A stretch of 64,000 bases of DNA from Oceanococcus sp. (GCA_030147945.1 JASBUL010000111.1:1-64000); one strand, 5' to 3'; positions 1 through 9,113 are shown, numbered from the stretch's first letter. A program made the numbers and translations. Notes: generated by a model not told the origin, from the sequence alone.

Positions 1-1613
1 CCCTGGGCTCCGAGCCAGACGCGCAGCCGGTCGCGCATGAATTTGAGCAACTCGTCCCGGGCTGCTGCACCAAGTTTGTGCAGTGTGCTGTCCTGACCGG
101 CTTGATCGATCAGCGCATCAAGCGGCAGCTGCGCATTGAAACCGGCCAGAATCCGGATCACCCCAAGAGCCGCGCGGCGTGCGCCATACGGATCTTTGGA
201 GCTGGTCGGGCGTAACTCGTCTTGCGAGAACAGGCAGATCAGGGTGTCCAGCTTGTCGGCCAGCGCGGTGACGGCGCCAAGCGGGGCGCTCGGAATGGCA
301 TCGTCAGGCCCTTCTGGCTGATAGTGCTGTGCAATCGCCTGGGCCACGGCGTCGGCTTCGCCGCGATGGCGTGCGTAGTGGCCGCCCATGATGCCTTGCA
401 GCTCGGGCATCTCGTACACCGCCATGCTGGCCAGGTCCGCCTTGGCCAGCTCGCTGGCCCTGGCGGCCAGCGTTGGCTCCACCGAGAAGGCTGCTGCGAG
501 CCGTGCAGCCAGCGCCTGCATGCGCTGGGTTTTGTCGGCCAGACTGCCGAGGCCTTTGATGTAGGTCACTTTGGTCAGCTTGTCGAGCCACACGCTGACA
601 TCGGTCTTGAGATCCTGTTGCCAGAAGAACAGGGCGTCAGTCAGGCGCGGCCGGACCACTTTTTCGTTCCCGGCGGTGACCTGGGCGGCATCGCGGCTGC
701 GCAGGTTGGCGACGGTGACGAACTCGGGGCTGATCGCGCCTTTGTCGTCATATACCGGGAAATAGCGCTGATGTTCCTGGATCGTGGTGACAATAACCTC
801 TTCCGGCAGTTGCAGGAATTCCTCGTCAAAACGTCCCAGAATCGGTTCTGGCCATTCCACCAGCGCGGTCACTTCATCCAGCAGGCCTTCGTCGATCAGG
901 GCGCGACCCTGGGCGACGGTTTCGACCTGTTTGCGGATCTTGGCTTTGCGGCTGGCTGCATCGGCCAGCACGAACGCCTGCTCCAGCGCCTGTTCATAGT
1001 CACCGGCCTGCTTCAGCGTGATCGTGTCGGGCGCGTGGAAGCGGTGTCCGCAGGTGGTGCGGTCGGCGTGCAGGCCAAAGGCCTGAAGCGGCAGAACGCT
1101 GTCGCCGTGCAGGGCGATCAGGCTGTGCACCGGGCGTACGAAGCTGGCATCGCCGGCGCCCCAGCGCATGCGTTTGGGGACCAGCTCATCCATGCGCTTG
1201 AGGGTTTCATCGAACAGGCCTTGCAGCAGTTCGGCCAAGGGCAGTCCGGCTTGCGTGCTGGCGTAGTACAGGTACTCGCCCTTGTCGGTCTCGATGGTGC
1301 TGAGCTGCTCAACTGTAACGCCGCAGCCTCGGGCAAAGCCTTCGGCCGCTTTGGTCGGTTGGCCGTCACGGTAGGCGGCAGCAACCGCCGGGCCGCGTCG
1401 CTCGACCGCTTGGTCCGGCTGCATGCTGGCGACATCCTGCAGTAGGGCGGCAATGCGCCGCGGCGTGGCGAAGCGCCGGCTCGTGCCAAAGCTGACCCCG
1501 GCGGATTTCAGCCCGTTGCTCAGGCCGTCCAGCAGGGCGTCGGCCAGCGGCGCCATGAAGCGTGCAGGCAGTTCCTCGCAGGCGATTTCAATCAGCAGAT
1601 CATGCTCGCTCAT
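1..1613 (-). CDS. glyS: Glycyl-tRNA synthetase beta subunit (3' end outside window)
   Basis: This is the tRNA-binding and editing-like subunit of the alpha2beta2 glycyl-tRNA synthetase, which charges tRNA-Gly in the cytoplasm. The frame is open from ATG at 1613 to the window edge, about 537 codons, and it begins [19 protein letters not shown], the typical GlyS N-terminus. Further on it has the family segments [13 protein letters not shown] and [18 protein letters not shown]. The family is usually near 690 residues, so roughly 150 C-terminal residues lie outside. Its ATG overlaps the glyQ stop (ATGA), indicating translational coupling in a glyQ-glyS operon. The long plus-strand open frame over this stretch is a shadow. 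Confidence 0.96.
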   Translation of the reverse strand, partial: MSEHDLLIEIACEELPARFMAPLADALLDGLSNGLKSAGVSFGTSRRFATPRRIAALLQDVASMQPDQAVERRGPAVAAAYRDGQPTKAAEGFARGCGVTVEQLSTIETDKGEYLYYASTQAGLPLAELLQGLFDETLKRMDELVPKRMRWGAGDASFVRPVHSLIALHGDSVLPLQAFGLHADRTTCGHRFHAPDTITLKQAGDYEQALEQAFVLADAASRKAKIRKQVETVAQGRALIDEGLLDEVTALVEWPEPILGRFDEEFLQLPEEVIVTTIQEHQRYFPVYDDKGAISPEFVTVANLRSRDAAQVTAGNEKVVRPRLTDALFFWQQDLKTDVSVWLDKLTKVTYIKGLGSLADKTQRMQALAARLAAAFSVEPTLAARASELAKADLASMAVYEMPELQGIMGGHYARHRGEADAVAQAIAQHYQPEGPDDAIPSAPLGAVTALADKLDTLICLFSQDELRPTSSKDPYGARRAALGVIRILAGFNAQLPLDALIDQAGQDSTLHKLGAAARDELLKFMRDRLRVWLGAQ

Positions 1614-2515
1614 GCCTGGTCCTCCGTCTGCTTGGCCATGGGGAAGCCCAGGGCCTCGCGCGCCGCGTAGTAGGCTTCAGCGCAGGCTTTGGCCAGGGCG
1701 CGCACGCGCAGAATATATGCCTGGCGTTCGGTGACCGAGATGGCCGAGCGCGCATCCAGCAGGTTGAAGTTGTGTGAGGCGCGCAGAACCTGTTCATAGG
1801 CCGGCAGCGGCAAGGATTTTTCGATCAGGTTGTTGCACATGCGTTCGGCGTCATCAAAAGCCTGGAACAGAACCTGGGTGTCGGCATGCAGGAAGTTGTA
1901 CGCCGATTGCTCGACCTCGTTCTGATGAAACACGTCGCCGTAGGTGGTCACGTTGTCGCCATCGCGCGCCCAGACCAGGTCGTAGACCGAGTCCACGCCC
2001 TGGATATACATGGCCAGGCGCTCCAGGCCGTAGGTGATTTCACCGGAAACCGGGCGGCACTCAAGGCCGCCGACCTGCTGGAAATAGGTGAACTGGGTGA
2101 CTTCCATGCCGTTCAGCCAGACTTCCCAGCCCAGGCCCCAGGCGCCCAGCGTGGGTGATTCCCAGTTGTCTTCGACGAAACGCACGTCGTGGGTCAGCAG
2201 GTCAAAGCCGAGCGCTTTGAGCGACTCCAGATAGAGCTCCTGGATGTTGTCCGGCGAGGGCTTGAGCAGAACCTGAAACTGGTAGTAGTGCTGCAGGCGA
2301 TTGGGGTTTTCGCCGTAGCGGCCATCGGTCGGGCGGCGTGACGGCTGCACGTAGGCGGCTTTCCACGGTTCCGGGCCGATCGAGCGCAGGAAGGTGGCAG
2401 GGTGGAAGGTGCCGGCACCGACCTCCATGTCCAGGGGTTGAAGAATCACGCAGCCCTGCCGGGCCCAAAAATCCTGCAGGGTGGCGATGAGCTCGGCGAA
2501 GCTCGGAGCGCTCAT
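1610..2515 (-). CDS. glyQ: Glycyl-tRNA synthetase alpha subunit
   Basis: This is the catalytic subunit of the heterotetrameric glycyl-tRNA synthetase, which forms glycyl-adenylate and aminoacylates tRNA-Gly together with GlyS. At 301 residues it is the normal family length. The sequence carries the near-invariant segments [40 protein letters not shown] and [19 protein letters not shown]. It is the first gene of the glyQ-glyS operon and overlaps glyS by 4 bp. A TAGAAT -10-like element lies about 30 bp upstream. Identification is unambiguous. Confidence 0.98.
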   Translation of the reverse strand: MSAPSFAELIATLQDFWARQGCVILQPLDMEVGAGTFHPATFLRSIGPEPWKAAYVQPSRRPTDGRYGENPNRLQHYYQFQVLLKPSPDNIQELYLESLKALGFDLLTHDVRFVEDNWESPTLGAWGLGWEVWLNGMEVTQFTYFQQVGGLECRPVSGEITYGLERLAMYIQGVDSVYDLVWARDGDNVTTYGDVFHQNEVEQSAYNFLHADTQVLFQAFDDAERMCNNLIEKSLPLPAYEQVLRASHNFNLLDARSAISVTERQAYILRVRALAKACAEAYYAAREALGFPMAKQTEDQA

Positions 2516-2542
2516 GGGCTTATCTGTTCGGGAAAAACGCCC

Positions 2543-2548
2543 ATTCTA
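2543..2548 (-). promoter_or_regulatory. glyQ: Probable -10 element of glyQS
   Basis: Read on the minus strand this is TAGAAT, 27 bp upstream of the glyQ ATG. No convincing -35 hexamer sits at 16-18 bp. The divergent glnA control region begins about 45 bp away, so the two promoters share one intergenic region. Confidence 0.35.
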
Positions 2549-2594
2549 ACAAGGGTGAGGGTTATCGGCCCGACCTTGTGGGCAGAGCCGCTGC

Positions 2595-2609
2595 GCACCA
2601 ACATGGTGC
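2595..2609 (+). promoter_or_regulatory. NtrC-binding site 1 upstream of glnA
   Basis: GCACC-AACAT-GGTGC is a perfect inverted repeat with the five-base spacer of the known NtrC consensus (TGCACC-N5-GGTGCA). It is centred about 135 bp upstream of the start site predicted from the sigma-54 element at 2712-2726, a normal enhancer distance. Confidence 0.75.
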
Positions 2610-2633
2610 TTTATGGGGCGTTTGGCCCATAAA

Positions 2634-2650
2634 CGCTCTTTTATGGTGCA
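2634..2650 (+). promoter_or_regulatory. Weaker NtrC-like site 2 upstream of glnA
   Basis: The right half GGTGCA is perfect. The left half CGCTCT matches only in part (GC and C kept), with the correct N5 spacer. Its centre is 40 bp from site 1 and about 95 bp before the predicted start, resembling the paired enhancer sites of enterobacterial glnA. Confidence 0.45.
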
Positions 2651-2710
2651 TTGATCTGGCCGCTTGGCCGCGATGATCAAGGGAACTCAGTCACTTGCGA
2701 TGCCCCAAAG

Positions 2711-2726
2711 TTGGCACGCAATATGC
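2711..2726 (+). promoter_or_regulatory. glnA: Sigma-54 promoter of glnA
   Basis: TGGCAC (2712-2717), five bases, then ATGC (2723-2726). This matches the -24/-12 consensus TGGCAC-N5-TTGC with one mismatch and the exact 12-base GG-to-GC spacing. The predicted start is near 2738. With the NtrC sites upstream, this gives NtrC-activated expression under nitrogen limitation. Confidence 0.8.
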
Positions 2727-2730
2727 TTTA

Positions 2731-2747
2731 TGCACCAAACGGGTTCG
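2731..2747 (+). promoter_or_regulatory. NtrC half-site overlapping the glnA start site
   Basis: TGCACC is a perfect left half-site, followed after five bases by GGTTCG, which keeps only GGT of the right half. It would cover the predicted sigma-54 start. It could be a weak governor site or chance. Confidence 0.3.
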
Positions 2748-2795
2748 CTTTCAAGCCTTTGGCCTGCGTAACGGCGTGCGGCAACTTTTACGGTG

Positions 2796-2801
2796 TACAC
2801 T
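2796..2801 (+). promoter_or_regulatory. glnA: Possible sigma-70 -10 of glnA
   Basis: TACACT lies in the context CTTTTACGGTGTACACTGC. Almost the same string occurs upstream of the TorF-type gene at 40774. It would provide basal glnA transcription about 60 bp before the start codon. The -35 region is poor. Confidence 0.35.
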
Positions 2802-2863
2802 GCGAGGTTGCCGGGAGCCCGGCGCGCGGCACGAATTTTAATCTCACCAAACGGGAGAAAAGC

Positions 2864-4273
2864 ATGTCGGCTAACGACGTAATGAAAATGATCGAAGAGA
2901 AGGGCGTGAAGTTTGTCGACTTCCGCTTTGCAGACACCAAGGGCAAGGAGCAGCACGTCACTGTTCCGGCTCACACCATCGACGAAGACGTCTTCGAAGA
3001 AGGCAAGATGTTCGATGGTTCGTCGATTGCCGGCTGGAAGGGCATCAATGAGTCCGACATGATCCTGATGCCGGACACCGAAACGGCTGTGATCGACCCG
3101 TTTGCCGAAGAGACCACGCTGAACCTGCGTTGCGACGTGATCGAGCCGGCCACCATGCAGGGCTACGAGCGCGATCCGCGCTCTCTGGCCAAGCGCGCCG
3201 AGGCCTACATGAAGTCGACCGGCATCGCCGACACCGCCTTCTTCGGCCCTGAAAACGAATTCTTCGTGTTCGATGACGTCAAATGGAGCGCCGATATCTC
3301 CGGTGCCTCGTACAAGATCGATTCCGAAGAAGCCTCCTGGAACACCGAGAAGGTCTACACCGATGGCAACCTGGGTCACCGCCCGGGCGTCAAGGGTGGT
3401 TACTTCCCCGTGCCGCCGGTGGATTCGCTGCATGACCTGCGTTCCGCCATGTGCCTGGCGATCGAGGAAATGGGCGTTGAAACCGAAGTGCACCACCATG
3501 AGGTGGCCACTGCCGGTCAGTGCGAAATTGGCGTCAAGTTCAACACCCTGGTGAAGAAGGCTGACGAAGTTCTGATCCTGAAGTATGCGATCCAGAACGT
3601 CGCTGCCGGTTACGGCAAGACCGCCACTTTCATGCCCAAGCCGCTGGTTGGTGACAACGGCAACGGTATGCACGTGCACATGTCGCTGGGCAAAGACGGC
3701 ACCAATCTGTTCACCGGTGACGGTGTCGGTGGTCTGTCGGAAACCGCGCTGTACTACATCGGCGGTGTGATCAAGCACGCCAAGGCGTTGAATGCGTTCT
3801 GCAACGCATCGACCAACTCCTACAAGCGTCTGGTCAAGGGCTTTGAAGCGCCGACCATGCTGGCTTACTCCGCGCGTAACCGTTCGGCCTCGATCCGCAT
3901 TCCGTACATCACCAATCCGAAGGCGCGTCGCATCGAAGTGCGTTTCCCGGACTCCACGGCAAACCCGTACCTGGCTTTTGCAGCGCTGCTGATGGCCGGC
4001 CTGGACGGTATCCAGAACAAGATCCACCCGGGCGATGCCATGGACAAGGATCTGTACGATCTGCCGCCGGAAGAAGAGAAGAACATCCCGCAGGTGTGCT
4101 TCAGCCTCGACCAGGCGTTGACCGAGCTGGACAAGGACCGCGAATTCCTGACCCGCGGTGGCGTGTTCACCGACGATCTGATCGATGCCTACATCGAGCT
4201 GAAGAGCGAAGAAACCACGCGTCTGAAGATGACCACGCATCCGGTCGAGTTCGACATGTACTACAGCCTGTAA
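2864..4273 (+). CDS. glnA: Type I glutamine synthetase
   Basis: This enzyme makes glutamine from glutamate, ammonia and ATP and is the entry point of nitrogen assimilation; the family is a cytoplasmic dodecamer. The ATG at 2864 follows a GGGAG ribosome site and gives 469 residues, the usual length for the adenylylated GSI-beta type. An in-frame extension upstream to 2651 is open but would run through the promoter. Visible signatures are [19 protein letters not shown], the ATP-binding [17 protein letters not shown] and the adenylylation loop [16 protein letters not shown], with Tyr398 as the modifiable residue. It is transcribed toward glnL-glnG and is followed by a strong terminator. Confidence 0.99.
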   Translation: MSANDVMKMIEEKGVKFVDFRFADTKGKEQHVTVPAHTIDEDVFEEGKMFDGSSIAGWKGINESDMILMPDTETAVIDPFAEETTLNLRCDVIEPATMQGYERDPRSLAKRAEAYMKSTGIADTAFFGPENEFFVFDDVKWSADISGASYKIDSEEASWNTEKVYTDGNLGHRPGVKGGYFPVPPVDSLHDLRSAMCLAIEEMGVETEVHHHEVATAGQCEIGVKFNTLVKKADEVLILKYAIQNVAAGYGKTATFMPKPLVGDNGNGMHVHMSLGKDGTNLFTGDGVGGLSETALYYIGGVIKHAKALNAFCNASTNSYKRLVKGFEAPTMLAYSARNRSASIRIPYITNPKARRIEVRFPDSTANPYLAFAALLMAGLDGIQNKIHPGDAMDKDLYDLPPEEEKNIPQVCFSLDQALTELDKDREFLTRGGVFTDDLIDAYIELKSEETTRLKMTTHPVEFDMYYSL

Positions 4274-4325
4274 CAGGGCTGCGCCAGCGCGGTGCGTGCA
4301 CCGCGTTGGGTCGTCGAAACACAAG

Positions 4326-4350
4326 CGCCCCCGCACGGGGGCGTTTTTTT
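4326..4350 (+). terminator. Rho-independent terminator after glnA
   Basis: A 7 bp perfect GC stem (CGCCCCC, 4326-4332, with GGGGGCG, 4337-4343) has a GCAC loop and is followed by seven T. It lies 52 bp after the glnA stop and should separate most glnA transcripts from glnL, with read-through possible. Confidence 0.9.
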
Positions 4351-4355
4351 GCCCG

Positions 4356-4361
4356 TATACT
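4356..4361 (+). promoter_or_regulatory. glnL: -10 element of a glnL promoter
   Basis: TATACT directly follows the glnA terminator. Its predicted start near 4368 lies inside the NtrC site at 4361-4377. There is no good -35. The layout resembles the NtrC-repressed glnL promoter known from enteric bacteria. Confidence 0.5.
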
Positions 4362-4377
4362 GCACCAAAACAGTGCG
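4361..4377 (+). promoter_or_regulatory. NtrC-binding site at the glnL promoter
   Basis: TGCACC-AAAAC-AGTGCG has a perfect left half-site, the correct spacer and a right half with two mismatches. It overlaps the last base of the TATACT -10 and the likely start point, so bound NtrC would be expected to repress glnLG. Confidence 0.75.
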
Positions 4378-4395
4378 TATACAGGTCTGTATTTT

Positions 4396-4410
4396 TGGCA
4401 AACAATTTGC
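4396..4410 (+). promoter_or_regulatory. glnL: Sigma-54-like element just upstream of glnL
   Basis: TGGCAA-N5-TTGC has the exact 12-base GG-to-GC spacing and one mismatch from consensus. Its predicted start (about 4422) would fall within the first codons of glnL, giving a leaderless message, so it may instead be a binding-only or chance site. Confidence 0.4.
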
Positions 4411-4417
4411 TTTGAAG

Positions 4418-5497
4418 ATGCCCATGACTCCCCCGCGTCCACAGTTGACCGCCGTCGAAGCGCTCGATGGGCTGACCCTGGCTGTAATTGCCCTGGATCA
4501 GCAGCTGCGGGTGGATCGCATGAACTCCTCGGCGGAAGTGTTGTTCGGCGTCAGTGCGGGCTACGCCTGCGGCGAATCCTTGCACACCGCCCTGCCGCTG
4601 CTGGCGCCGATTGTGGGCCGGGTGGCACAGGCGCTGAGTGACGGTGAAGGTTTTACCGAGCGTGAGCTACGCCTGCGTGGCCCGGGCGGGCGCACCATTA
4701 CGCTGGACGTTTCAGCCACACCGGTGCGCAGTGGTGTTGATCGGGCATTGTTGCTGGAACTGATGCCGCGTGATCGCCAGTTGCGTATCAGCCGCGACAA
4801 CAGCTTGTGGAAACAACAGCAGATTTCGCGCGAGATGATTCGCGGTCTGGCCCATGAGATTAAGAATCCTCTGGGTGGATTGCGTGGGGCCGCGCAGTTG
4901 CTGGCACGCCAGGTCAACGATCCATCGCTGACCGAATTCACCGATGTGATCATCAATGAGGCGGACCGCCTGCAGGCGCTGGTGGACCGTTTGCTGGGGC
5001 CGAACCGGCCGCCGAAGAAGCGCCAGATCAATATTCATGAAGTGGTCGAGCATGTGTGCAAGCTGGTTTGCGCCCAGGCGTCCGCCCAGGTTGTGGTCGA
5101 GCGCGACTACGATCCCAGCCTGCCGGAGCTGCTGGCTGACCCTGAACAGATGATTCAGGCACTGCTGAATATCGGCGTCAACGCACTGGAGGCGGTGGGT
5201 GATGAGGGCCGCATTCGGTTTCGCACCCGCTCACAGCGCCAGTTCACGATTGGTGGCACGCGCCACCGCTTCGTTTTGCGTGTGGATGTCACCGACGACG
5301 GGCCGGGCATTCCTCCTGCAATGCTGGAGCAGATTTTCTATCCCATGGTCACCACGCGGCCTGAAGGTTCAGGGCTGGGGTTGGCCATTGCGCAGAACCT
5401 GGTGCACACCCATGGCGGGCTGATCGAATGCGACAGCCGTCCGGGCGCCACCACGTTTTCCATTTACCTGCCCGTGGAATGTAGCGATGTCACTTGA
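4418..5497 (+). CDS. glnL: Nitrogen regulation sensor histidine kinase NtrB
   Basis: NtrB phosphorylates NtrC under nitrogen limitation and dephosphorylates it when PII is bound. The call starts at ATG 4418 (359 residues); ATG 4424 is equally possible. An open extension to 4292 would translate the terminator and is rejected. Order: N-terminal PAS-like sensor (about 15-120), dimerisation/H-box with GLAHEIKNPLGGLRGAAQL and phospho-acceptor His146, then a GHKL ATPase with N-box (LNIGVNALEA), DDGPGIPP and GSGLGLAIAQNL. There are no membrane segments, as expected for cytoplasmic NtrB. It overlaps glnG by 11 bp. Confidence 0.97.
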   Translation: MPMTPPRPQLTAVEALDGLTLAVIALDQQLRVDRMNSSAEVLFGVSAGYACGESLHTALPLLAPIVGRVAQALSDGEGFTERELRLRGPGGRTITLDVSATPVRSGVDRALLLELMPRDRQLRISRDNSLWKQQQISREMIRGLAHEIKNPLGGLRGAAQLLARQVNDPSLTEFTDVIINEADRLQALVDRLLGPNRPPKKRQINIHEVVEHVCKLVCAQASAQVVVERDYDPSLPELLADPEQMIQALLNIGVNALEAVGDEGRIRFRTRSQRQFTIGGTRHRFVLRVDVTDDGPGIPPAMLEQIFYPMVTTRPEGSGLGLAIAQNLVHTHGGLIECDSRPGATTFSIYLPVECSDVT

Positions 5498-6947
5498 AGT
5501 CTGGGTTGTAGACGACGACGACAGTATCCGCTGGGTGCTCGAAAAGGCGCTCGGTGCTGCCGGTATGGCGGTGTCGAGCTTTCCTGGCGGCGTGGAGATG
5601 CTCGATGCGCTGGACAGCGCTTGTCCCGACGTGGTCGTCACCGACATCCGCATGCGCGGTATCGACGGCATCGAGCTGTTGCAGCGCTTGAAGAAGGTCC
5701 AGCCCGATCTGCCGGCGATCATCATGACGGCGCATTCCGATCTGGACAGCGCGGTGTCGGCGTATCAGGGCGGGGCTTTTGAATATCTGCCCAAGCCCTT
5801 CGACGTGGATGATGCGGTTGACCTGGTGCGGCGTGCAGCGCGTCTGGCCGCTGAAGAAAAGCCGGCGGCCACGGAAGAGCTGGCCAACACCGTGCTGGTT
5901 GGCGAGGCGCCGGCCATGCAGGAGGTTTTTCGCGCCATTGGGCGGCTGTCGCATTCCGATATCAATGTGCTGATCACCGGCGAATCCGGGACCGGCAAGG
6001 AGCTGGTCGCGCGGGCGTTGCACGCCCATAGCCCGCGTTCGCGCAACAGTTTTATTGCCATCAACACCGCGGCGATCCCCAAGGACCTGATGGAGTCCGA
6101 ATTCTTCGGCCACGAACGCGGTGCCTTCACCGGCGCCACCGGGCAGCGCAAGGGCCGCTTTGAGCAAGCCGATGGCGGCACCCTGTTCCTGGACGAAATC
6201 GGCGAAATGCCGGCCGATCTGCAGACCCGTTTGTTGCGTGTGCTGGCCGATGGCGAGTTCTATCGCGTCGGTGGCCATGTGCCGGTCAAGGTTGATGTGC
6301 GGGTAGTGGCAGCGACCAATCAGGATCTGGAAACCGCGGTCAACGAGGGGCGTTTTCGCGAGGACCTGTTCCACCGTCTCAATGTGATCCGTGTGCGCCT
6401 GCCGCCGTTGCGTGAGCGTGCCGAAGACATTCCCCTGCTGCTCAAGCATTTCATGGTGGCCTGTGCGCGTGAACTCGGCGCCGAGAGCAAGCAGCTGCGT
6501 CCCGAGGTGGTGCAGCATCTGGCCTCGTTGACCTGGCCGGGTAACGTGCGCCAGCTGGAGAATATCTGCCGCTGGCTGACGGTGATGGCGCCGGGTGCCG
6601 AAGTGCATCTGGACGACCTGCCGGGCGATCTGCCGCCAGCGCGCGCCGGCGTGGCCGAGCCTGCAGGCGACGCGCCGCTGTCAGGCGAGACGGCGGCCAG
6701 CTATGGCGAAGTGATTCATGGCACCAGCGGGGCCGGTGGCGACTGGCGTCTGAGCCTGGCGCACTGGGCCGAAGCGCAGCTTGAACGCGGCGAAACCGGG
6801 GTGCTGGATCAGGCCATGCCGCAGATCGAAAAGTTGCTCATCCAGGTGGCGCTCAAGCACAGCGGTGGCCACAAGCAGGATGCGGCCAAGCTGCTAGGCT
6901 GGGGCCGCAATACCCTGACTCGCAAACTCAAGGAGCTGGGCATGTAA
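5487..6947 (+). CDS. glnG: Nitrogen response regulator NtrC (sigma-54 activator)
   Basis: NtrC is an enhancer-binding protein that activates sigma-54 RNA polymerase at nitrogen-regulated promoters. It has 486 residues. The receiver domain (1-120) carries an acidic cluster at 9-12, phospho-acceptor Asp53 and Lys103. The AAA+ domain has Walker A GESGTGKE (165-172), the sigma-54 contact loop GAFTGA (212-217) and Walker B LFLDEIGE (233-240). The C-terminal Fis-type helix-turn-helix includes DAAKLLGWGRNTLTRKLKEL. All functional motifs are intact. Its own binding sites are visible at glnA, glnL and glnK in this window. Confidence 0.98.
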   Translation: MSLEVWVVDDDDSIRWVLEKALGAAGMAVSSFPGGVEMLDALDSACPDVVVTDIRMRGIDGIELLQRLKKVQPDLPAIIMTAHSDLDSAVSAYQGGAFEYLPKPFDVDDAVDLVRRAARLAAEEKPAATEELANTVLVGEAPAMQEVFRAIGRLSHSDINVLITGESGTGKELVARALHAHSPRSRNSFIAINTAAIPKDLMESEFFGHERGAFTGATGQRKGRFEQADGGTLFLDEIGEMPADLQTRLLRVLADGEFYRVGGHVPVKVDVRVVAATNQDLETAVNEGRFREDLFHRLNVIRVRLPPLRERAEDIPLLLKHFMVACARELGAESKQLRPEVVQHLASLTWPGNVRQLENICRWLTVMAPGAEVHLDDLPGDLPPARAGVAEPAGDAPLSGETAASYGEVIHGTSGAGGDWRLSLAHWAEAQLERGETGVLDQAMPQIEKLLIQVALKHSGGHKQDAAKLLGWGRNTLTRKLKELGM

Positions 6948-6967
6948 GTGCCCGGCGGCCGTGTCGC

Positions 6968-8293
6968 CTACGGCGCGCGTTCGAAGGTTTTGGGATCGAT
7001 GCCGCGTGCTTTCAGGATGTTCGAGGTTTTCGGCGGGTTGCCGGTGATCAGTCGATCGGCGGTGCGGCCCATGAAGCGCCACAACCAATGCAGCGTGACC
7101 GACAGGCGCTGGCCGGGTTCGATCAGCGACCACACATGCACCACCGCCCACAGGAACCAGGCGGTGAAGCCAGTGACCCGCATGCCGCCAATCTGGCCGA
7201 CCACGCGGTAACGGCCGATGATCGCCATGGAGCCTTTGTCGAAGTAGCGGAACGGCTTGCCCGGCTTGTTTTTCAGGCGCCGCTTGAAGGTTTTGGCCAG
7301 ATACTCGCCTTGCTGGATGGCTACCGGCGCCAAGCCAGGCAGGCTGCGCCCTTCGCCCAGGCTGAAATGTGCCAGATCACCCACCACATGAATGTCCGGG
7401 TGATTGGGCAGGCTGAGGTCGGGCTGAACCAGAAAACGGCCACCCCGGTCGGTGTCCTCACCGGTGCGTTTGGCCAGAATCCGTCCGAAGGCCGAAACCT
7501 GTACGCCGGCCGCCCACAGTATGGTCTCAGCCTCCAGGGTTTCGACCTCTTCGCCCTGCTGCAATTGAACGCGCCCGGCCGCAATGTCCTGCACCATGCA
7601 CTGGGTGCGCACTTCCACGCCGAGCTGCTCAAGGTAACGCTGGGCTTTCTTGCTCAGGCGCGGATCGAACGCGGGCAGCACGCGGTCGGCGCCCTCGATC
7701 AGGGTGATGCGGGCATCGCGTGAATCGATCGCGCGGTAGTCGCCGACCATGATGCGTTGAGCCAGTTCGCCCAGCGCACCGGCCAGCTCCACGCCGGTGG
7801 GGCCGGCGCCCACCACAACGAAATTGAGCAGGCGGCGGCGCCGATCCGGGTCGCTTTCGCCTTCAGCCAGCTCGAAAGCACGGAAAATGCGATGACGCAT
7901 TTCCAGCGCGTGTTCGATGGTTTTGAGTCCGGGTGCGTTGTGGCGCCACTCGTCGTGGCCGAAGTACTGGTGCTTCACACCGGTGGCCACAATCAGCGTG
8001 TCGTAGGCCAGTTCACCACGCTCGTGGTGGATGATTTTGCGTTGCGGATCGATGTCGTAGGCTGTCGACATCAGCGTTCGCACATTCTTGCACTTGCGCA
8101 AGACCACACGCTGCTGCGCGGAAATGTCACCAACCGTCAGGATGCCGGTGGCGACCTGATAAAGCAGCGGCTGGAACAGGTGAAAATTGCGCTTGTCGAG
8201 CAAGGTGACGTCATAATCCGAGCCACAAAGTCCGCGCGCGGCGAACAGGCCGCCGAAACCGCCGCCGACGATAACGATTCTGTGCTTGTGCAT
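6968..8293 (-). CDS. ndh: Type II NADH:quinone oxidoreductase (NDH-2)
   Basis: This is a single-subunit, FAD-containing, membrane-associated enzyme that passes electrons from NADH to quinone without pumping ions. The start MHKHRIVIVGGGFGGL at 8293 gives 441 residues; the longer open frame to 8545 runs back into the divergent gene. The first dinucleotide fold GGGFGG is at 10-15, and a second Rossmann motif VVVGAGPTGVELAGAL is near 165-180. The C-terminal part is more hydrophobic and probably membrane-binding. The symbol follows the family and was not confirmed by search. The cell also encodes Na+-NQR (13669-19552), so two NADH entry routes occur within about 11 kb. Confidence 0.9.
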   Translation of the reverse strand: MHKHRIVIVGGGFGGLFAARGLCGSDYDVTLLDKRNFHLFQPLLYQVATGILTVGDISAQQRVVLRKCKNVRTLMSTAYDIDPQRKIIHHERGELAYDTLIVATGVKHQYFGHDEWRHNAPGLKTIEHALEMRHRIFRAFELAEGESDPDRRRRLLNFVVVGAGPTGVELAGALGELAQRIMVGDYRAIDSRDARITLIEGADRVLPAFDPRLSKKAQRYLEQLGVEVRTQCMVQDIAAGRVQLQQGEEVETLEAETILWAAGVQVSAFGRILAKRTGEDTDRGGRFLVQPDLSLPNHPDIHVVGDLAHFSLGEGRSLPGLAPVAIQQGEYLAKTFKRRLKNKPGKPFRYFDKGSMAIIGRYRVVGQIGGMRVTGFTAWFLWAVVHVWSLIEPGQRLSVTLHWLWRFMGRTADRLITGNPPKTSNILKARGIDPKTFERAP

Positions 8294-8342
8294 CGCAACA
8301 TGATAGCAGATACCTCTCACCCCAATGGAGTAGTTTTGAGCC

Positions 8343-9113
8343 ATGTGTCTGATCGCGCTGCAATGGAATCCGCAGGCCGAGTGGCCGCTGGTGGTGGTCG
8401 CGAATCGCGACGAACAGCACGCCCGGCCGACGCGTGAGCTGGGTATCTGGCCCGATGCGCCGGATATTCTGGCCGGGCGCGATCTGCAGGCCGGCGGCAC
8501 CTGGATGGGTGTCAACCGGTACGGCGGCTTTGCCGCCTTGACCAATTACCGCGAGCCGGCGGCTGATAAAGGTCTGCGATCACGTGGCGAACTGGTGGCG
8601 AACTACCTGAAAAAGCCTCCGCCGGACGATTTGAACGCCTACGCTGCCCAGCTCCCGCTGGCGGCCTATGCGGGGTTCAATCTGCTGCTGGGTGATCGCA
8701 AGCGTCTGATCTATCTGAGTAACCGTGACCCCAGCACGCCAAAGCCGGTGGCGCCGGGCACGCATGGCTTGAGCAACGCGCTGCTCGACACGCCTTGGCC
8801 GAAGCTGCAGGGCGTGCGCGACGGTCTGGCGTGTGTGGAGGAGGCCGCAGAGCAGCCACCGGATGAGTTGCTCGCCCTGATGCAGCGGCGTGAGCCCTAC
8901 CCCGACGCGACCTTGCCCGACACCGGCGTGGGGCTGGTGTTCGAGCGCTTCTTGTCCCCGCCCTTCATATGCACGCCGGCCTACGGCACGCGCAACAGCA
9001 CCTGGTTGCGCCTCGGCCAGAGCCGCGTCGACATGTTCGAGCGGCGATTCGATCCGGCTGGTCAGATCGCCGGCGAAAGCCGTGAAAGCCTGTCGCTGGA
9101 GCGGCCGGACTGA
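8343..9113 (+). CDS. NRDE/TANGO2-family protein
   Basis: The protein has 256 residues and begins MCLIALQWNP, with the family-defining NRDE motif (VVVANRDEQHARPT) and GGTWMGVNRYGGFAALTNYR. Members share an Ntn-hydrolase-like fold with Cys2 at the exposed N-terminus. The eukaryotic homologue TANGO2 has been linked to haem and acyl-CoA handling, but the bacterial role is not settled. It is divergent from ndh with only 49 bp between the starts, so the two promoters overlap. No signal peptide is seen, so it is likely cytoplasmic. Confidence 0.88.
   Translation: MCLIALQWNPQAEWPLVVVANRDEQHARPTRELGIWPDAPDILAGRDLQAGGTWMGVNRYGGFAALTNYREPAADKGLRSRGELVANYLKKPPPDDLNAYAAQLPLAAYAGFNLLLGDRKRLIYLSNRDPSTPKPVAPGTHGLSNALLDTPWPKLQGVRDGLACVEEAAEQPPDELLALMQRREPYPDATLPDTGVGLVFERFLSPPFICTPAYGTRNSTWLRLGQSRVDMFERRFDPAGQIAGESRESLSLERPD

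Noticed and set aside
222-1445. 407-codon plus-strand open frame at the left edge
   Set aside because: It lies antisense to glyS, whose translated sequence is clearly conserved; the frame is a GC-rich shadow.
2687-4585. 632-codon minus-strand open frame opposite glnA
   Set aside because: It is fully antisense to glnA and resembles no known protein; it results from high third-position GC.
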